A stretch of DNA of 64,000 nt from Dendrobium chrysotoxum. Lineage: Eukaryota; Streptophyta; Magnoliopsida; Asparagales; Orchidaceae. Positions 1 through 13,621 of this stretch are shown here, in pieces (positions within the stretch are counted from its first letter, which is position 1; every line of letters starts with the position of its first letter). Below the pieces are notes generated by a model. It saw nothing but the letters and a program-made list of their open reading frames with translations, had not been told where the DNA came from and made no database searches. Location: NCBI GenBank assembly GCA_019925795.1, contig CM034314.1, positions 17,294,657 through 17,358,656 on the forward strand, in the 5' to 3' direction. A program made the translations under genes and the position numbers.

Positions 1-85
1 AAACCTAAACTCTCAAACAAAAAGCTCCTTTTAGTGTAACAGTAGAAATTTCCTTAGAAACTTCAAAGTTATGCAAACTCGTACA

Positions 86-120
86 TGAGCACTCCTAGGA
101 TGGGTGACCTCAAGAAAAGT
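86..120 (+). pseudogene. 5S rRNA-like fragment
   Basis: About 35 bases resemble the 3' part of plant 5S rRNA, including the very conserved stretch CCTAGGATGGGTGACCTC that belongs to the internal control region. The rest of a 5S gene is not present, so this is a fragment, perhaps from a 5S-derived SINE or a dispersed 5S copy. It lies in the inferred second intron of the plastid L21 gene. The match is from memory of the 5S consensus. Confidence 0.4.
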
Positions 121-441
121 TATACCAAGGAGACAAAACCATGTGGTCATAAGATTAAAGCGGACAATATCTTGATAGTTAAGAGTTTGGTTGTTGCATT
201 GAGACAATGCAAGGAAGAAAACTATTGTCTGTAAATATTTCCTAGACTACTTGTAAAATAAAATGTTGTTTGATGTCGGCAAATGATACTGCTATATATC
301 TAGTTTAGTTAATGGAATTATCTAGAAAGACGCTTATCATCAATGACACGAGCCAATCCTCATTACTTGGTACTGCCTTCGTTAAATGATAAAATAACTC
401 AATAACTCATTCACAGCCATGCCCACCACCAAGTAACTGAC

Positions 442-959
442 CTTATCATTAACATTGGCACCCTTCAGCCGCTGCGTGTAGATAAACCTTCCGGGAATGA
501 CAATGTACTGCCTTGAGCCAATCTGAAAACAATTCAGCAGTAGCGAGACGAATTAGAAACTAGAATCAAGGAAAACTCAAAAACGCTCGGAAGAAATTGA
601 TCTTCCGGAGTTCAGCATCTCACCATCACAACTGCAAAGACATCCTCACCCTTACGAGTAGAGCTGGCAGCAGCAGCCTCTATCTGAGCTTCGACGGGAT
701 CCGGAGCCGGAGACTCCTCCACCGGAGGTGCGTCCTCCGCCTCCGCTGCCGGCGGGTTCCATCTGGAAGAACGAAGAGGAACAGGGGAAAAGAGGGGTCG
801 GAAAGAAAGGGAAGCAGAGGTGCACAGAGCGGAGGAGCGATTCGAATGAAAAGAGTGTGAAGGCTGCTGTCGAGGTTCTCTGAAGATAGCTAAATTATGT
901 ATTCGAGCGGTGTAGGAGAGTGTGGTGAACGCTGCGACACTGCCGAGCAAGGAAGCCAT
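442..959 (-). CDS. RPL21: Plastid 50S ribosomal protein L21 (bL21c), exons 1 and 2, gene continues off the left edge
   Basis: This is the nuclear gene for large-subunit protein bL21 of the chloroplast ribosome. Exon 1 is 959 to 624 (112 codons); a 101-bp intron spans 623 to 523 with GT donor and AG acceptor; exon 2 is 522 to 442 (27 codons) and ends at a GTCAGT donor. Exon 1 starts MASLLGS and has a Ser/Ala/Arg-rich, acid-poor leader of about 60 residues typical of a plastid transit peptide, then an acidic Pro/Glu linker, then VFAVVM. Exon 2 reads GSRQYIVIPGRFIYTQRLK, the diagnostic start of the bL21 fold. The reading phase is kept across the splice. An in-frame Met at 1019 exists, but the Met at 959 better fits a transit-peptide start. 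The C-terminal half (LNKVLLVG onward) is not in the remaining 441 bases, so it must lie left of the window after a second intron. Confidence 0.85.
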
Positions 960-1395
960 GCTTGCTCTTACTCCAACCCCGTCAGTGCTGGATGTAAGAT
1001 ATGGATAAAACGCTGCCAAGTAACCTAAAATATGTTAAAAATTACTCAAATGCGAATGAAGTGTTGAATGGATAACAAAATCCTCATCATCTTTTAAAGG
1101 ATTTCTTCCTAAATACAGGGTTTTTCTCATAGAATCTCATAGACGAATTTTTTAAGGACTTAGCTATGACTTGCTATAGAAACTCTAAAACTTTAGGATA
1201 ACCCATACCATATTTGGGACACTTGAGACCCTTCAACCAGTTTACCCTAGTATGCTTCATGTGACATCCAAGACCCTTTGAAGCCTATCCTAGACTCTCC
1301 TAAGCTAACCTAACAACCTTCTTAACCTTTTACAAATCTATTTGTAATACGTTGAAGTCAAATCTAAAGCTTAAAACTCCAAAATACCCGTAAGG
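960..1395 (-). other. Upstream region of the L21 gene
   Basis: This stretch should hold the 5' UTR and promoter of the minus-strand L21 gene. I see no convincing TATA box and no other gene. An open frame of 20 codons runs upstream from the chosen start to 1019, so an N-terminally longer protein cannot be excluded. Confidence 0.35.
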
Positions 1396-1403
1396 TAGTT
1401 TTA

Positions 1404-1875
1404 GGGTTTAATTAAGTGTGTAAGTGAGTTAAGTTGACTCGTGAACTAGCTCGAGCTCGATTCGATAAATGGCCCGTGAGCCGAGCTTGATGAGCTGACA
1501 ACCTAACTTGAGCTAGCCCTAATTGTACTCGTTAGCTCGTGAGATGGCTCGTTAAAAAAATTATAATGCAAAATACAGTTAAGAAATATTGCTATTCAGG
1601 ATTTTAAGTACAATGCTATTAAAAATATTTATAAATAACATCTCACATTCTTATATTGAGTGATTCTTCATTATTTTTTTCTAATTTCTTTTTTTTACCA
1701 TTTAATTATAATAATTACTTGAATCATAAGCATTTTCTCTTTTTCAAAATAAACGAGCTGGCTCATGAACCAACTCAAACTCATAGAATAAAGCTCAAGC
1801 TCGAGCTCAAACTCCATTAGTTAATCAAGCTCAAGCTTGGGGTAACTCGAGCTCTACTTGACTCTTTTTCACCCT
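1404..1875. mobile_element. Non-autonomous hAT-like MITE with 8-bp target duplication
   Basis: A 472-bp segment is flanked on both sides by the 8-mer TAGTTTTA (1396-1403 and 1876-1883), the target-duplication length of hAT transposons. The ends start with AGGGT- on both strands. The sub-terminal 100 bp on each side are rich in GAGCTCGAGCTCG-type motifs in opposite orientation, so the element folds back on itself. The middle is AT-rich and has no ORF. The TIRs are imperfect, so it is an old copy. Confidence 0.6.
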
Positions 1876-1883
1876 TAGTTTTA

Positions 1884-4800
1884 ATTGAACTAGTCATGGT
1901 CCAATTAACCTTAGACTTATATAGAAGATATCCAAGGGCATTAGGATACTCCCTACTTACTCTAAATAGATAATGGATCACATTAGGTCAACCTTAGGTT
2001 AACCTGAAGTCAAATCTAAGACTTTAAAATCCTAAGCAAAATCTATTTAACCTAAGCCATATAGCATCTCCCTAGAACCTAGCCAAGGCGGTCCATGACC
2101 CTAGGATCTACCCTATGAACCCTTGGCTTGCTCTTGGACCCTTCCCATAGGTCAAGGAGCCACGATCAATCCATCTAACTCGGGTCAAAGTAGAGTTGAC
2201 CAAATTTATCTCTTAACCCTAAAAACTCTAATTTTAAATCAAACCAACTAATTCAAACCCAATAACTCTAGCATTTAAGTCTAAATGGTCTTCTATCCCA
2301 AGAATGTTTAGACTAGTACTTGATTCATTATCAAGGCCTATTGACCATGGCCACCCAGTTTTACAAAAATCCTAAATGACCCACCTTGACTGCATTTGAG
2401 TTAAACTCAACAAAATCAAATCCAAACATTCTCAAACTTTGCACAACCCTTCCTAGGACCCTAGGCTAGCTCTCAAAGGTGACCTAACCCCTAGTGAGCT
2501 ATCCCAAGTGTGTCAAGCCCATTGACCCAAGCCCTATTGTGTTTCCAAAACTAAATTGAGCTAATTAAGCCCAAACCAACTCAACCCAAAACCTTCCTTG
2601 AGCTCCTAATCCTCCATGAGGTTTTGCTAATTAGCATCCTAGTTGACATCATCTTAGGTGATTAGTACAAGGGTGGCTAATAATCTCAAGAAATCCCATT
2701 ACATTTAATAATTTGCTTAGGCCACTCATGGTCCCAAGAATGGGCAAGGACACTTTTCCCATCCCCAATGTTTAGTTCCTAATGGCCATGCCAGCTAACA
2801 TCACTAATGAAGGCCAAAGTTCATCCTAACGCATCCTCTTTTTTTCTATAAATTTGGCATGTAAGATAGTTCCCTCAACTTCCTTATGAGAAACCTAAGG
2901 GTTCCCTAACATTCCCCTCCTCCAAAGTGCTCTTTAAATGAGATTATCAAGCTCTAGAGATATGAATTTAACAAAATCACTTTTTTATGATCTAGCCCTC
3001 CTCAGTTGAAACCTCCTCCAACAAACTTATTCATTATGGTCAATCAAAGCTCCAACAGTCATTAAAAAGACTTGAATCTCTTTGGATCGAGGTATCCCTT
3101 TAACCCAAAAATTCAATTTCACACATTATTAAATAAAATTCAAATTTATGCAAATTAGGTTGTTGGATTGTGTGCTCTTAATTTTATGATCCTTCTCAAT
3201 CACTTAGATCAAGAATCACTCTTGATCAAAGGGATTTTAATTAATGGATTATATCCTTAGCTAGAGGTAGGAGATGCCAAGATCACCATCCATTCTATTT
3301 GAATAGAATGAATGGCGCTAATCTTAACATATATTAAACAGTGTGTCCATCTCTTATTATTATAAGGTTCGATTTGCATCATCTGGTTCATGAAAAAAAG
3401 GCTCATATCAAGATTATGTGGACCACGGGACTTGCCATTTAAAGTATTATGCAACCTGGCATCACCGCTTGTAAAGTTCATGCCTTGTTTGTATCAATTT
3501 AATGAAAATGAATTTATGATATTTATTAGATAAAAAATGCCAAAAACTTAAGAAATGTATAACTAATTTATTTTAAGTTGAAATGTGGTTATTAACCATT
3601 CTATGGATTTAATTAAAATTATAAGAATCTATTAAACCTTCTTTTTAAGTGGATTTATCTTAATTTTGCATAAGTTATTTTAAGATTAATCCATATGGTT
3701 AAATTAGTAATAAAATGTCATAACCCGAGATCTACGAAAGAATGGAATTTAACCCTAGTGTTCTCGTCATCAATTTAAAGACATAACAAAGCTAACTAAC
3801 ATCTGCAATGTGTAGGAAAACATAAATAGTTATTTCACTGCATTTCAAATATTATCCAAAATCATACACAATAATCTGGTACACTTTCTAACCATCAAAA
3901 CACAAATCACTAGATTACCAAAAATAATATACCTTTAAGTTGAGTTTCTATCTAATAGGATCTAAACTTCTAGGCTATTCCACTTCTAATTTCCATTTTC
4001 CTAAAATGACACATAAATTCATAGAATAAGAAACTAATTGCTCAGCAGGCTATCCCAAATATTATTAGGAAAATCAAAATCCACATTTGTAATTATATAA
4101 TTAAAGAATTTCATAAGTTATTTAGATAACATTTACAATGATAACAAAGAATAACTTTATTGTTCATAAAATATCAACATTGGGTTTACTTATACTTAAA
4201 TGTTTAACTATATTAGTAGTTTGACATGTATATTACTTGAACTTGAATATATATCATAAACATGAACTTGAACATAACTTGACTGTTACTTGAACTTACT
4301 TGCTAACATTAGAAGTATTCGTTTAAACTTGAACTTAACTTGAATATGAGTTTCAATATACATCACTTGATAAACTTGCAATGCTACATATACATGATGA
4401 TATGTTGTCTTGATGTCTGCTTACAACTCCACTTTCACTTATGTCTTCCTTGGTAAGTCTACTTGCATAAGGTAAATGGAGTAGATCCATGCCCAATTCT
4501 TTTTATAACTCCACTTCTACTTATGCCTTCCATGATCATCTCACACCTTCATAAGGCAAATAGAGAAACAAAGATGGAATAAAACAAAACAGAATAGAGA
4601 GAGCCCTTGTAACATTACTTATAATGGACTTTAACATCTTACATCATAACTTATGTCATGACATGATATGCATATGTAGAATTTGTATATTTAGCATATA
4701 ATTACAATATTTAACATGAATACGAACATGCATGAATTACTGTGTGTATGATATTTCAAGAGATGACATGTGTAAAATTTACAGATATACTTAACATTTA

Positions 4801-5749
4801 CCATTTTAAAAACCATTCATAAGGGATATTTAAAATATCATTTTAAAGCATTTAGAGAACTGTATCCAATACCAAAAATATCAAATATATTTAAAAATAC
4901 TCAATATTTTATACAAAAAAAATAACTGGTAAACTTTCATTTTTTTTACTGTCAAAATATGTAGGATGGAGTATTCTACAATATATCAGAAATTATACAA
5001 TTGAAAGTTTCTTAAACATAACAAAATCATTTTTTTTCATTTGTATTCATACAAATGTCAAAATTCAAATCAGAAATAGGGTATTGAGAGCGTATTTTGA
5101 GCTGGATGTTTTTCTAAACTAACTTGAACAAAGAATCCATCTCTGTGGCCTCCAAAATCCTCTCTCTTCTTTCTCTTCCTCTTACTTCACTTCTCATTAT
5201 CTGACAGTTGAGTGAGGTGAGTGAAATAAGTGAAATAGATTTAGGTATTTATATTAAAAATCTCATTTCTAACACAACAATGTGATGCTCCTCTTCCTAG
5301 CACTGCAACGTGAATATTCAATATGCTTCTAGACAAAGATCTCAGTGCTGCAATGCCCTCACCAGCATCACCTACTCCCCAAATCATCACTCCAATATAG
5401 AGAAGGAAGTGACGTAGCATTACCACTCACAGCATCGTTGTGCTCCCTTAGCTAAACTTTCTTTAATAGAGACAATATCACTGCAACACTCCCAAGGGGC
5501 CTTCTACACTTGGCTTTCTACTCCTTTATAACTTAACTCCAAACATTTTAAACTCAATTAGACATATAAATAATTTAAATTTTCATAAATGTTTAATGTA
5601 TACAAAGGCATACATAAAACTCTTATTATGTTTGAATCGGGTCAACTTGTCTCAGTAACAGTAGGTATTACATTCTCTTCTCCTTAGAAAAATGTCATTG
5701 TCAACATTTATATACAAGTACTTAAAACTAATTTGGATATAGCTGCCTC
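1884..5749. other. Gene-free intergenic DNA
   Basis: No ORF in this stretch resembles a known protein. About 4195-4370 is a degenerate array built on ACTTGAACTT. Two loosely related copies of a segment with AACTCCACTTNNACTTATG occur near 4425 and 4507. The rest looks like decayed repeat sequence without recognisable ends. Confidence 0.5.
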
Positions 5750-6425
5750 ATTTTTGCTTCCTTCTCCCATATTGCCTCTCATTCTGGCCTATGTTCCCAT
5801 TGGATTTTGATGATGGGAATTTGTCTATTTGTAGCTTCTTTACAATATAGGCTAGAATACCTTCATATTCTTCTTTGTAGGTTAAATTAGGTTTCACTTG
5901 AACTTCATTTCAGGGACTTTGAACTCTAGATTTGAAATCCACTTACTTAGCAAAGAAACATGAACTAAATTATGGATGTTTGACATATGATCTAACAACA
6001 ACAACTTGGAAGTAGACTTTCCAATCCTTTCAATAATTTTAAAAGGTCCAATATATATCTTGGACTTGGCTTATTGTGTTTGCCAAATATGCTTTCACCT
6101 TATAGTCTGACTTTCAGGAAAATGAAATAATCAATATGGAACTCTATAGCTTTATCTTTCAAATCATAGTACTTCTTATGTCTATCTTGAGCTACCTCTA
6201 ACCTCATCTTGATCAATAAATTCTTCTCAGTAGCACTGTCTGCTAACTCAGGACTCTTTAATTTTCTTTCTCCCACTTTTGTCCAAAATAAAGGCTTTTT
6301 GCACCTTCTTCCATATAGGGCTACATACAGGGTCATTCCAATGCTTGCATGAAATATGTTGTTATAATAAATTTCTATTAATGACATGTGATCTTTCCAG
6401 CTCCCTCCAAAGTTATATTTGTATT
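5750..6425 (-). pseudogene. Ty3/gypsy integrase C-terminal relic
   Basis: Read on the minus strand, this encodes a diverged Ty3/gypsy integrase tail: FGGSWKDH, then YNN..HASIGMTLYVALYGRRC, KPLFWTKVGERK, a region matching QDRHKKYYDLK, then SPRYIGPFKIIERIG and HVSLLSKW. These correspond in order to the end of the integrase core and the C-terminal GPF/Y module of chromovirus-like elements. The best open stretch is 6387 to 6100. Beyond it there are at least one stop near 6100, a frameshift around 5860 and a stop in the tail, so it is dead. No RT, protease, gag or LTR is seen next to it. Confidence 0.8.
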
Positions 6426-9400
6426 GTTGTTGTGAGCAGAATTATGAAAGTTCTATAATTATAACATGTTGTATTATTTCTATTGTGGTAATGAAATAGC
6501 CTGTTTATTTACTTTTTTTTTGTATATTAAAAATTTAGGTAGGTTTTGGATAACCTGGTTGTTTGATGCATACTCCTACCTTATCTAGATATATAAATTT
6601 TAATATAGGGAAAGGAAAAAGAATAAGTTGAGTGGAGATAGAAGTGGAAGATTCATGTTTATATGTTTGTCTTTTACTAGTTATATATTTGCAATCATGG
6701 TGATATTGTATGATGATGGATAGCGATTAATGTACTATAAATATTATAAATATATATTTTAATTACGTAGTTGTTTGATTAAAAAATGTATAGCTCGAAA
6801 AGATTAAAATTTTTTTGGGAGATTTGAATTTCTGGAATTTTTAATTTTAAAATCGAACATCTCATTATGAATGATGAATTACCTTGGGAGGTGAACATAT
6901 CGTTCCCTAAAGTGTTCAAATTTCAAAACTTTGGATTTACTTCGATTATCATAGTCAAACATAAGGGGAGATAACATATGATCTCGGAAGATCAAAATGA
7001 TATTTGATCAAATATTTGACTATAATAATCTAGGTAAGAGATCATTAATTTTATAGTCAAAATGATGATAATAGTACGATATATCTTCCCGATGAAAGAG
7101 GATACCGTTTGTTATCGATCATTTAGATATGATGATAATGATCGTTGATGTAAATTTCCTAAAGAGAATTGATTAAAGGTTTTGAAAAACTTGATTTTGA
7201 AAATTTGATCTAGATTTCTAAATCTCCTACGAGCACAAGCCCTCATAGTTAATCGTATCATAGGAAATCAAAAATTTTCTATGAATGCTGTCGATTAAAA
7301 TAGCGATACAAATTTTATTTAAGAATTCAAAGTTCGATATCAAAGGAGGTAGGGATTGAAAATTTCTATAGGGATTGGTACAAGGTTGAGCTGTTCTTTC
7401 TAGAGGTCAAAGGAAGAGGGGTAGGAGGCACTTGTAATTCTAAAATAATTTAGAAGTGCCCTAGCCTATCCTATATATTGGGCTTGAATTTGATGGAAAG
7501 AGATTTAAGTTTGAGTTGTTAATTTTATTAGAAGATTATGATTAAATTTTTGGAGGTTAAGGACTTAAGATTGAAAATCTGCCTCAGAACCTAAGTCTAA
7601 ATTGGGTACTTAAAATCAATGATCTGAAACCTAGCTAATGCAATACGAGATCTGGATTTACCCGGCCTGGATTGGGGAGCCAGCTAAACCACTTAAACAC
7701 TTTAAAGTAATGAGTCCGATCTTTAAATATAGAGTGGTAAGGACATTATTTAAGATTGAGTTTTTGGAGAGCGGGGCCGACATCTAGAGTAGTCCTTAAT
7801 TTGGCCCTTTGACTTATGTTAGGTGATATGAAACTTAAACAAAAATGCATTAAGTTTTAGACTTAATTTAATTTATTACTAATGTAATGCATGCTAGTTA
7901 ACTCGAATGTTTTAAATCAAAATGAAGCAATTTTAAAAAAGGCATAAAAATAGATTTTTTCCTAAAGTGCACAGATTCCCTTGACAGAACTGTACCCTCA
8001 TAGGCCAAGTGGTTTGTCAGAACCCGCAAGTGGGGAGGTGCCTAACAAAAGAAAAAAAATACAACAATGATGCATATGAGAACTCTCAGTGGGCCCGTGC
8101 TTACTTCTTAAGCCGTTAGAGTTTCTATGTGAGCTTAAAAGTTTTAGATTTATTAAAATAAAAAATATTTTAGTGATCACTCACGAGCCTTCGATCGGGT
8201 TCCAGGCTAAAATAAAATCGACATGCAAAAAGCGCCAAAAAAATTATTAAAAACATGCAATCCTAATATCACAATCAATATTAAATAATTAATTAACTAA
8301 TTAAATCAATTAAATTTAATAATCAAACCAAAAGTCCATAGGCAAGTGCCTTTTAATATTACAACCCAGGGTCTGTAGGAATAGTAAAGTGGTCGGGTAC
8401 CACCGACTACAACCCGGATTCTACTCTTAAGACTCAAGTGACTTTGAGAATCGGTCTTCTCATTCTTTACTTCTTTGTCCTTCTAGAACTCCTTGGATAG
8501 TCGGGTCCGGATATCCAAGTGAAAAGAAACTTCCCCTAAAAAGGGGTGTCATCTTTTCTCCTTAGATACTCAAAGTATCCTACCTTAGGCTTCCAAATGA
8601 AGAAGAACTCTCCCCTGAGGGATGTCCTCTCCTCTTTGAAATCTAAGTAGGACAGGTGGTATCCCATCTTAAATCACTTTATAATTTATAACTCAATTCA
8701 AATTAAATTATATTAATCAAAATTAAAATCTTGACCTAATTATAACCCGTAGGGTTATTCTAATAATCAGTAGTTATATTCATATCCCAAGCAGTTATAA
8801 TTAATCTCAAGCAGTTAATTAATTGAAAAAATACTCAAATTCACAGCCACACTTGATCATGCTCTTTTATTTTTAAAGGGGGACTTAACACGCTCAGCAC
8901 CTGCACAAAACATGTTAATTTTAAAGTTTAATTTTATTACCCCCTTTAATTTAATTTTCATGTGCGAGCATGACCACCTGCATAAGATTAAATTAGTACA
9001 AATTATCCCTAATCTAGGGGTAGATCTAATGCACAATCAATCATATCATAGAGTGTAGTAATTTAAATAAATAATCAATCAATTTGCTTAAATCTAACAA
9101 TCAGCATGCAATGAAAACTATGAAAAATACGGCACACAATACCAGGAAAGTAAAACACCGGCCTAGCCTAAGACTAGAGTTGGTTGTCTTAGCAAACCAT
9201 CTAAAGTGTGTGTAAAGATCGTGTGGTTTGGATATGTCCTATATAGGGCATTTAGTTAAAGTTGTTTGAAGTTCTGGTTGGTTGAAAGGATTAAGGGAGA
9301 ATTTTGATTAAAATTTAAATATTAATGGTTTAAAATTAATTTTAAAATATATTATATTTAAAATTAATGATTATCACCTTTGTTGCTTATTGAGGCTGTG

Positions 9401-12400
9401 AAGTTTATTTCACATTCCTTGGGGCTAATTTAATAGCCTCGTAGGCCTGGGTTACCTAGTGTTAATCGGTATAGTTAAATGATTTGACTTGATTTAAGCT
9501 TTAACATTTAATTAATTTTTAATTAAGGTTGATTGGTTGTTAATTTTTAAGATTTAATTTATTTAAATTTTCTATTAACTGGTTCGTAACGTTGTGCCAC
9601 CAGGTTCGAGGAACAAAGTCTCCTTAGGACACGTAGCCCCACAGCCCAGAGTAGTTCAGCCTAAAAATTAAGTTAATGTATTTGAATTAAAGATTTTAAT
9701 TTAGCTAAATAATTATTAATCAATTAGAATTAAAGTTTTACACTCCATTGAATCTATTCGTGACGATGTGCCACCAGGCTCGAGGAACAAACCTCCTTAG
9801 GACACGTAGCCCCGCAACCCAGAGTAGTCCAGCCTAAAAACTTTAACTTAGGAGTGGTTGTTATATATTAAGTTGTTGGTTGAGTGATTTTAATATTTTC
9901 TGGAATTTGAAATTAATTATCAAATTTTAGCATTTTATGGATTATTTTAATCATTTAATTGAGGGGTCAAAAGTTGACTTTTTGATTAAGAGTGATTTCT
10001 ACACAGTTAGTATTTTATTAAAATATTAGACATTAATACAATTAGTTAGACTGTAAGTATACTGGATTTGGATTTTTCTACATTTTATTGTGAAGGTTTG
10101 AAGTTTTTACTTGAATTTGAATTGAAGTTTGACTAAAATTTGACTTTTTTCAAATTTGAATGATTTCTAGAAATTTGATATTTTTAATAAATATTAGACC
10201 TTAATATGAGTTGAATGCCTTTGAGTTTACTTAATTTAGATTTTCTAGAATTAGTTATGATTTTTTATAGTTTTGAGTATTTTTTGAATTATTTAATTAA
10301 TTTAATTAAGGGCCTTTTATTGATTTAACTCCAAATGACCTCCAAACTTCTTGAAATCACCTCCAAAGATCAGGAATGATCTAATGAGGGATTATCAAGT
10401 ATTTGAGAAATTTTTGGATTTTTAATTATTTAAATTAATTAAATATTAAATTTTAATTAAAATTAAATTAAACTAAATTTAATATCCAATTAAGGGGCTT
10501 TTATTTTTTATTGATTAAGAGTTTAATTTTGGTCAGTTAGAGGTATTACATGTAATTTTTGGATTTAAATTTGATTTATTATAATTTTTAGAAGGTTTTA
10601 AGGCTTAATTAATGAATTAATTAATTAAATATTTTAATTATTTTTAAAATTAGAGAAAATTTTCATATAGGTTGAGAATGTCACTATGTTTGAATGGTTT
10701 AAATTTCAACTCAATAGGAGGTGTGTATCCTATTTTCTATAATTATTTTAAGTTCTCTAAGCAAGTCTTTAATTATTATCTTTAATGATGTCACTAAGTT
10801 AGTAGGTTTTGAATTTAAGTCTCTAACCCTTGGACAATCATATATAAAGGCATAATCATGTCCTTAAAGCTAGGAGAGCTTAGGCTAAGTGCAAGTGTGT
10901 GTATCCTAAACATGCATTTAACAAAATATAACTTAATTAAATAATGGACTAATTAATGAATAATTATAAAAAATGATTATTCATTGATTAATCACTATTT
11001 CCCATTAATCATATTCAATCATATTCAACATATGTTTAAAATTTCAAGGGATCTTTCAACAATAAAAAGAAAATTTAAATATATATTTTTTAACCTGTAT
11101 ATATATAAGTTTAAAAAAAAGAATAATTAAAAAAAATATCATCAAAATAATTTAAAATATTTTTGAGAGATCCACTGATCATTAATATATTTGAAAACAA
11201 AATTTTAAAATTTGAAAGTATTTTAATCTAATATTTAATTAAATATTAAAGTAATTGAATAACTAAAAAATAAAATAAAATAAATTAAGTTTTTAAGTTT
11301 GAAAATAATTTCTAATTAAAATACTTAATTTTTTGAAAATTTTAAGATATTATATGTATTTTTCTAATTTAAATTAAATTTGTTTTGAATTTTTTAAGTT
11401 TTAAATCAATTAAAGTATTTAGATAATTTAAAATTGATTTAAAATTAATTAATATTTAAAAATAATTCTTAGATCAAATTAATTTGATTCTTAAATGTTT
11501 TTTGAAATTTTTTTTAAAAAAATTTGAATTTAATTTCAATTAAATATTAATTAATATTTAAATATCTAATTAATTAAAAATAATTTAAAATATAGTATAT
11601 ATTTTTTAAATTAATTTAATTTCAAATTAAAATATTTTGAAATAATACCTTAATTATTTAAAAATACTTTAATATAAGCTTGAGATACTTTGAAAATATA
11701 GATTATTTGATTATTTAAAATACTAATTAATTAGTTAATTATTTAAATAATATAAATTATCCAAATTATATTTTATGTTAAATGTTATGCCTAACCGTCT
11801 CGCCCAGCCCTCTTGCACGCACAACACCAGTGCATGACCCAACCGTCCCATGCAACACTCTTACATGCGGTCTATTATAACTCTAAAATTAAAAAATATA
11901 TAATTTGACCTAGAATAGTCAAAAATTATTTTTGGAGTCATTATAGGTCTAAATTATAAACCGTCTTCGCCATAACATATATATTTTTATACTCTAATTA
12001 TAATTATTTTTTCCTAATTTTTAGGTATTAGTGCAATTTCTTAAGAAATTGGCATTTGTCAATACAAATAGGATTTTTGGGACTATTAAGTGACCATTTT
12101 ATAAACTAATTTCACCAGAGCATTCTAGGTATGCTTACCTAACTTATGAATTTCTTTTCATAATTTTTGAATATCTGAATTTAAAGAAATAAAGGGATTT
12201 ATATAAATTTTATGCTAAAATTCAAACAATTAGCATAATTATATTTGCACCATTATATTATTATATTATAAAAATCTTTAACCATTATATATTTGCATTA
12301 AAATCCCATTTTCCCTTTCATTTCGTGTAACAAATAGCTGATAGAGAAATTTAAGAGAAAAAGAGAGGAGAGAGAAAAATGACACTAGGATTTGGTAGTC

Positions 12401-12847
12401 GTAGAGTCATTTTTGTTTGTCGGCCTAGTTGAAAAATTTATTCGTCTCGAGGTAGGTTATATTTTGTCTATTTTAGTTTTTAATAATTTGATATTTTAAA
12501 GATTTTTTAGATCAAATTTGTATTTTCATTATCAAAAAATGAGAACAATTTTATTTTGATAAAACTTTCATTACGTAACTTTTTATATGTTATAGAGATT
12601 GAGATTACGAACATTTTGAATATTTTCTAAAAAAATTTTGCAAGGTGATTTTATAAAAGTAGCAATTTTTATCAATTCAAAAATTTATTTTAGCATTTAA
12701 AAATAGTTCTTCAGTTCAATTAAAGTTTTAGAATATTGTTATACACAATCTCAAATAATTTAGTTATATTTTGAAACAGTGAATTTTTGCTCATTAGTGT
12801 TTCTGTTAGTTACCCTTATGATATTTTGACTTTTTCTGAATTAAGTC
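6426..12847. other. Gene-free AT-rich DNA, right part probably an old LTR
   Basis: No coding sequence is recognised. From about 10 to 12.3 kb the DNA is extremely AT-rich. The right part, from about 12.3 kb, is contiguous with 26.07-26.96 kb before the Sirevirus insertion; together they look like the transcribed part and end of an old Ty3/gypsy-type LTR. A moderately diverged direct repeat lies at 9583-9840. The left limit of the LTR cannot be set. Confidence 0.4.
9583..9840 (+). repeat. Direct repeat of about 85 bp, period about 175 bp
   Basis: The segment with GTGCCACCAGG, TCGAGGAACAAA, TCCTTAGGACACGTAGCCCC and CAGCCTAAAAA occurs at 9583-9667 and again at 9758-9840, with roughly ten differences. 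The 90 bp between the copies is AT-rich. It is probably a sub-repeat of an old LTR. Confidence 0.75.
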
Positions 12848-13225
12848 AAATTTGAAAGTTCGTTAGGGATGTTAAGCCCTAGTGAACTAGTCCCGAGGCT
12901 AACCAAGAGGGGGGGTGAATTGGTTATTAAAAAATTTCACGATAACTATGAAAATCTTTTTATAACGTGCAGCGGAAACAAATTAAAACAACGATAAAAA
13001 GATCAACCACAGATATTCACCCAAGCAGTTAATATCAGAAAAAATTAAAGTGCAGAATTGAATCAGAAAAGCAAACCAGATTTTATAGTGGTTCGGTCAA
13101 CTTGACCTACGTCCACTCCCCGGAGCCTCTCCTCCGGGTATTGCACTAAACAGAAGTGTCTCTCCTTTTGCTCCCATAGCAAGGCGGAGAAGCCTGTACA
13201 AAAATCTCCTTTTCACCACACGGTG

Positions 13226-13357
13226 AGGCAGAGAACCCGACCTCCTTTCGCTTCCTCCTGAAGCAGGCAGAGAACCTTCGAACTCCTTTCGCTTCCTCCT
13301 GAAGCAGGCAGAGAACCTATGAACTCCTTTTGCTTCCACCTGAAGCGGGCAGAGAAC
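13226..13357 (+). repeat. 41-bp tandem repeat in the 3' LTR
   Basis: Three adjacent units of 39-41 bp, each starting (A/G)GGCAGAGAACC and containing CTCCTTT(C/T)GCTTCC and CTGAAGC, plus a partial fourth. The same array recurs in the other LTR at about 24743-24875. Confidence 0.8.
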
Positions 13358-13621
13358 CCCGGATCTTCTTGCGAACGATCCTCCCACGACGAACACCGAC
13401 TAGACGAAAGACGACAAGCGGAGAAGACAACTCTGATCCGTGCTCGGAGCAACCTTAGTGAATCCCTCACTAACTCCCCCTCACAAGATCTTCTCTCTCT
13501 CTCCCATCTCTCTCTCTCTCTAGGGTTTCTCAGGGAAGGAAGGCAGCAAAAGATTTTTCCAAAAATTGGAAAAAATTCTTTTAAAGGAGGGCTTAAAATT
13601 TGCCCTAAATCTCAACTGGCC

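Noticed and set aside
1..20. Telomere-like AAACCTAAAC at the window start
   Set aside because: Only one imperfect unit; no CCCTAAA array.
442..959. L21 as a processed pseudogene
   Set aside because: It keeps a proper 101-bp intron and clean frame, so it is a normal split gene reaching off the edge.
960..1019. Longer N-terminus for the L21 protein from the Met at 1019
   Set aside because: The Met at 959 begins a typical transit peptide; the extra 20 residues do not look like one.
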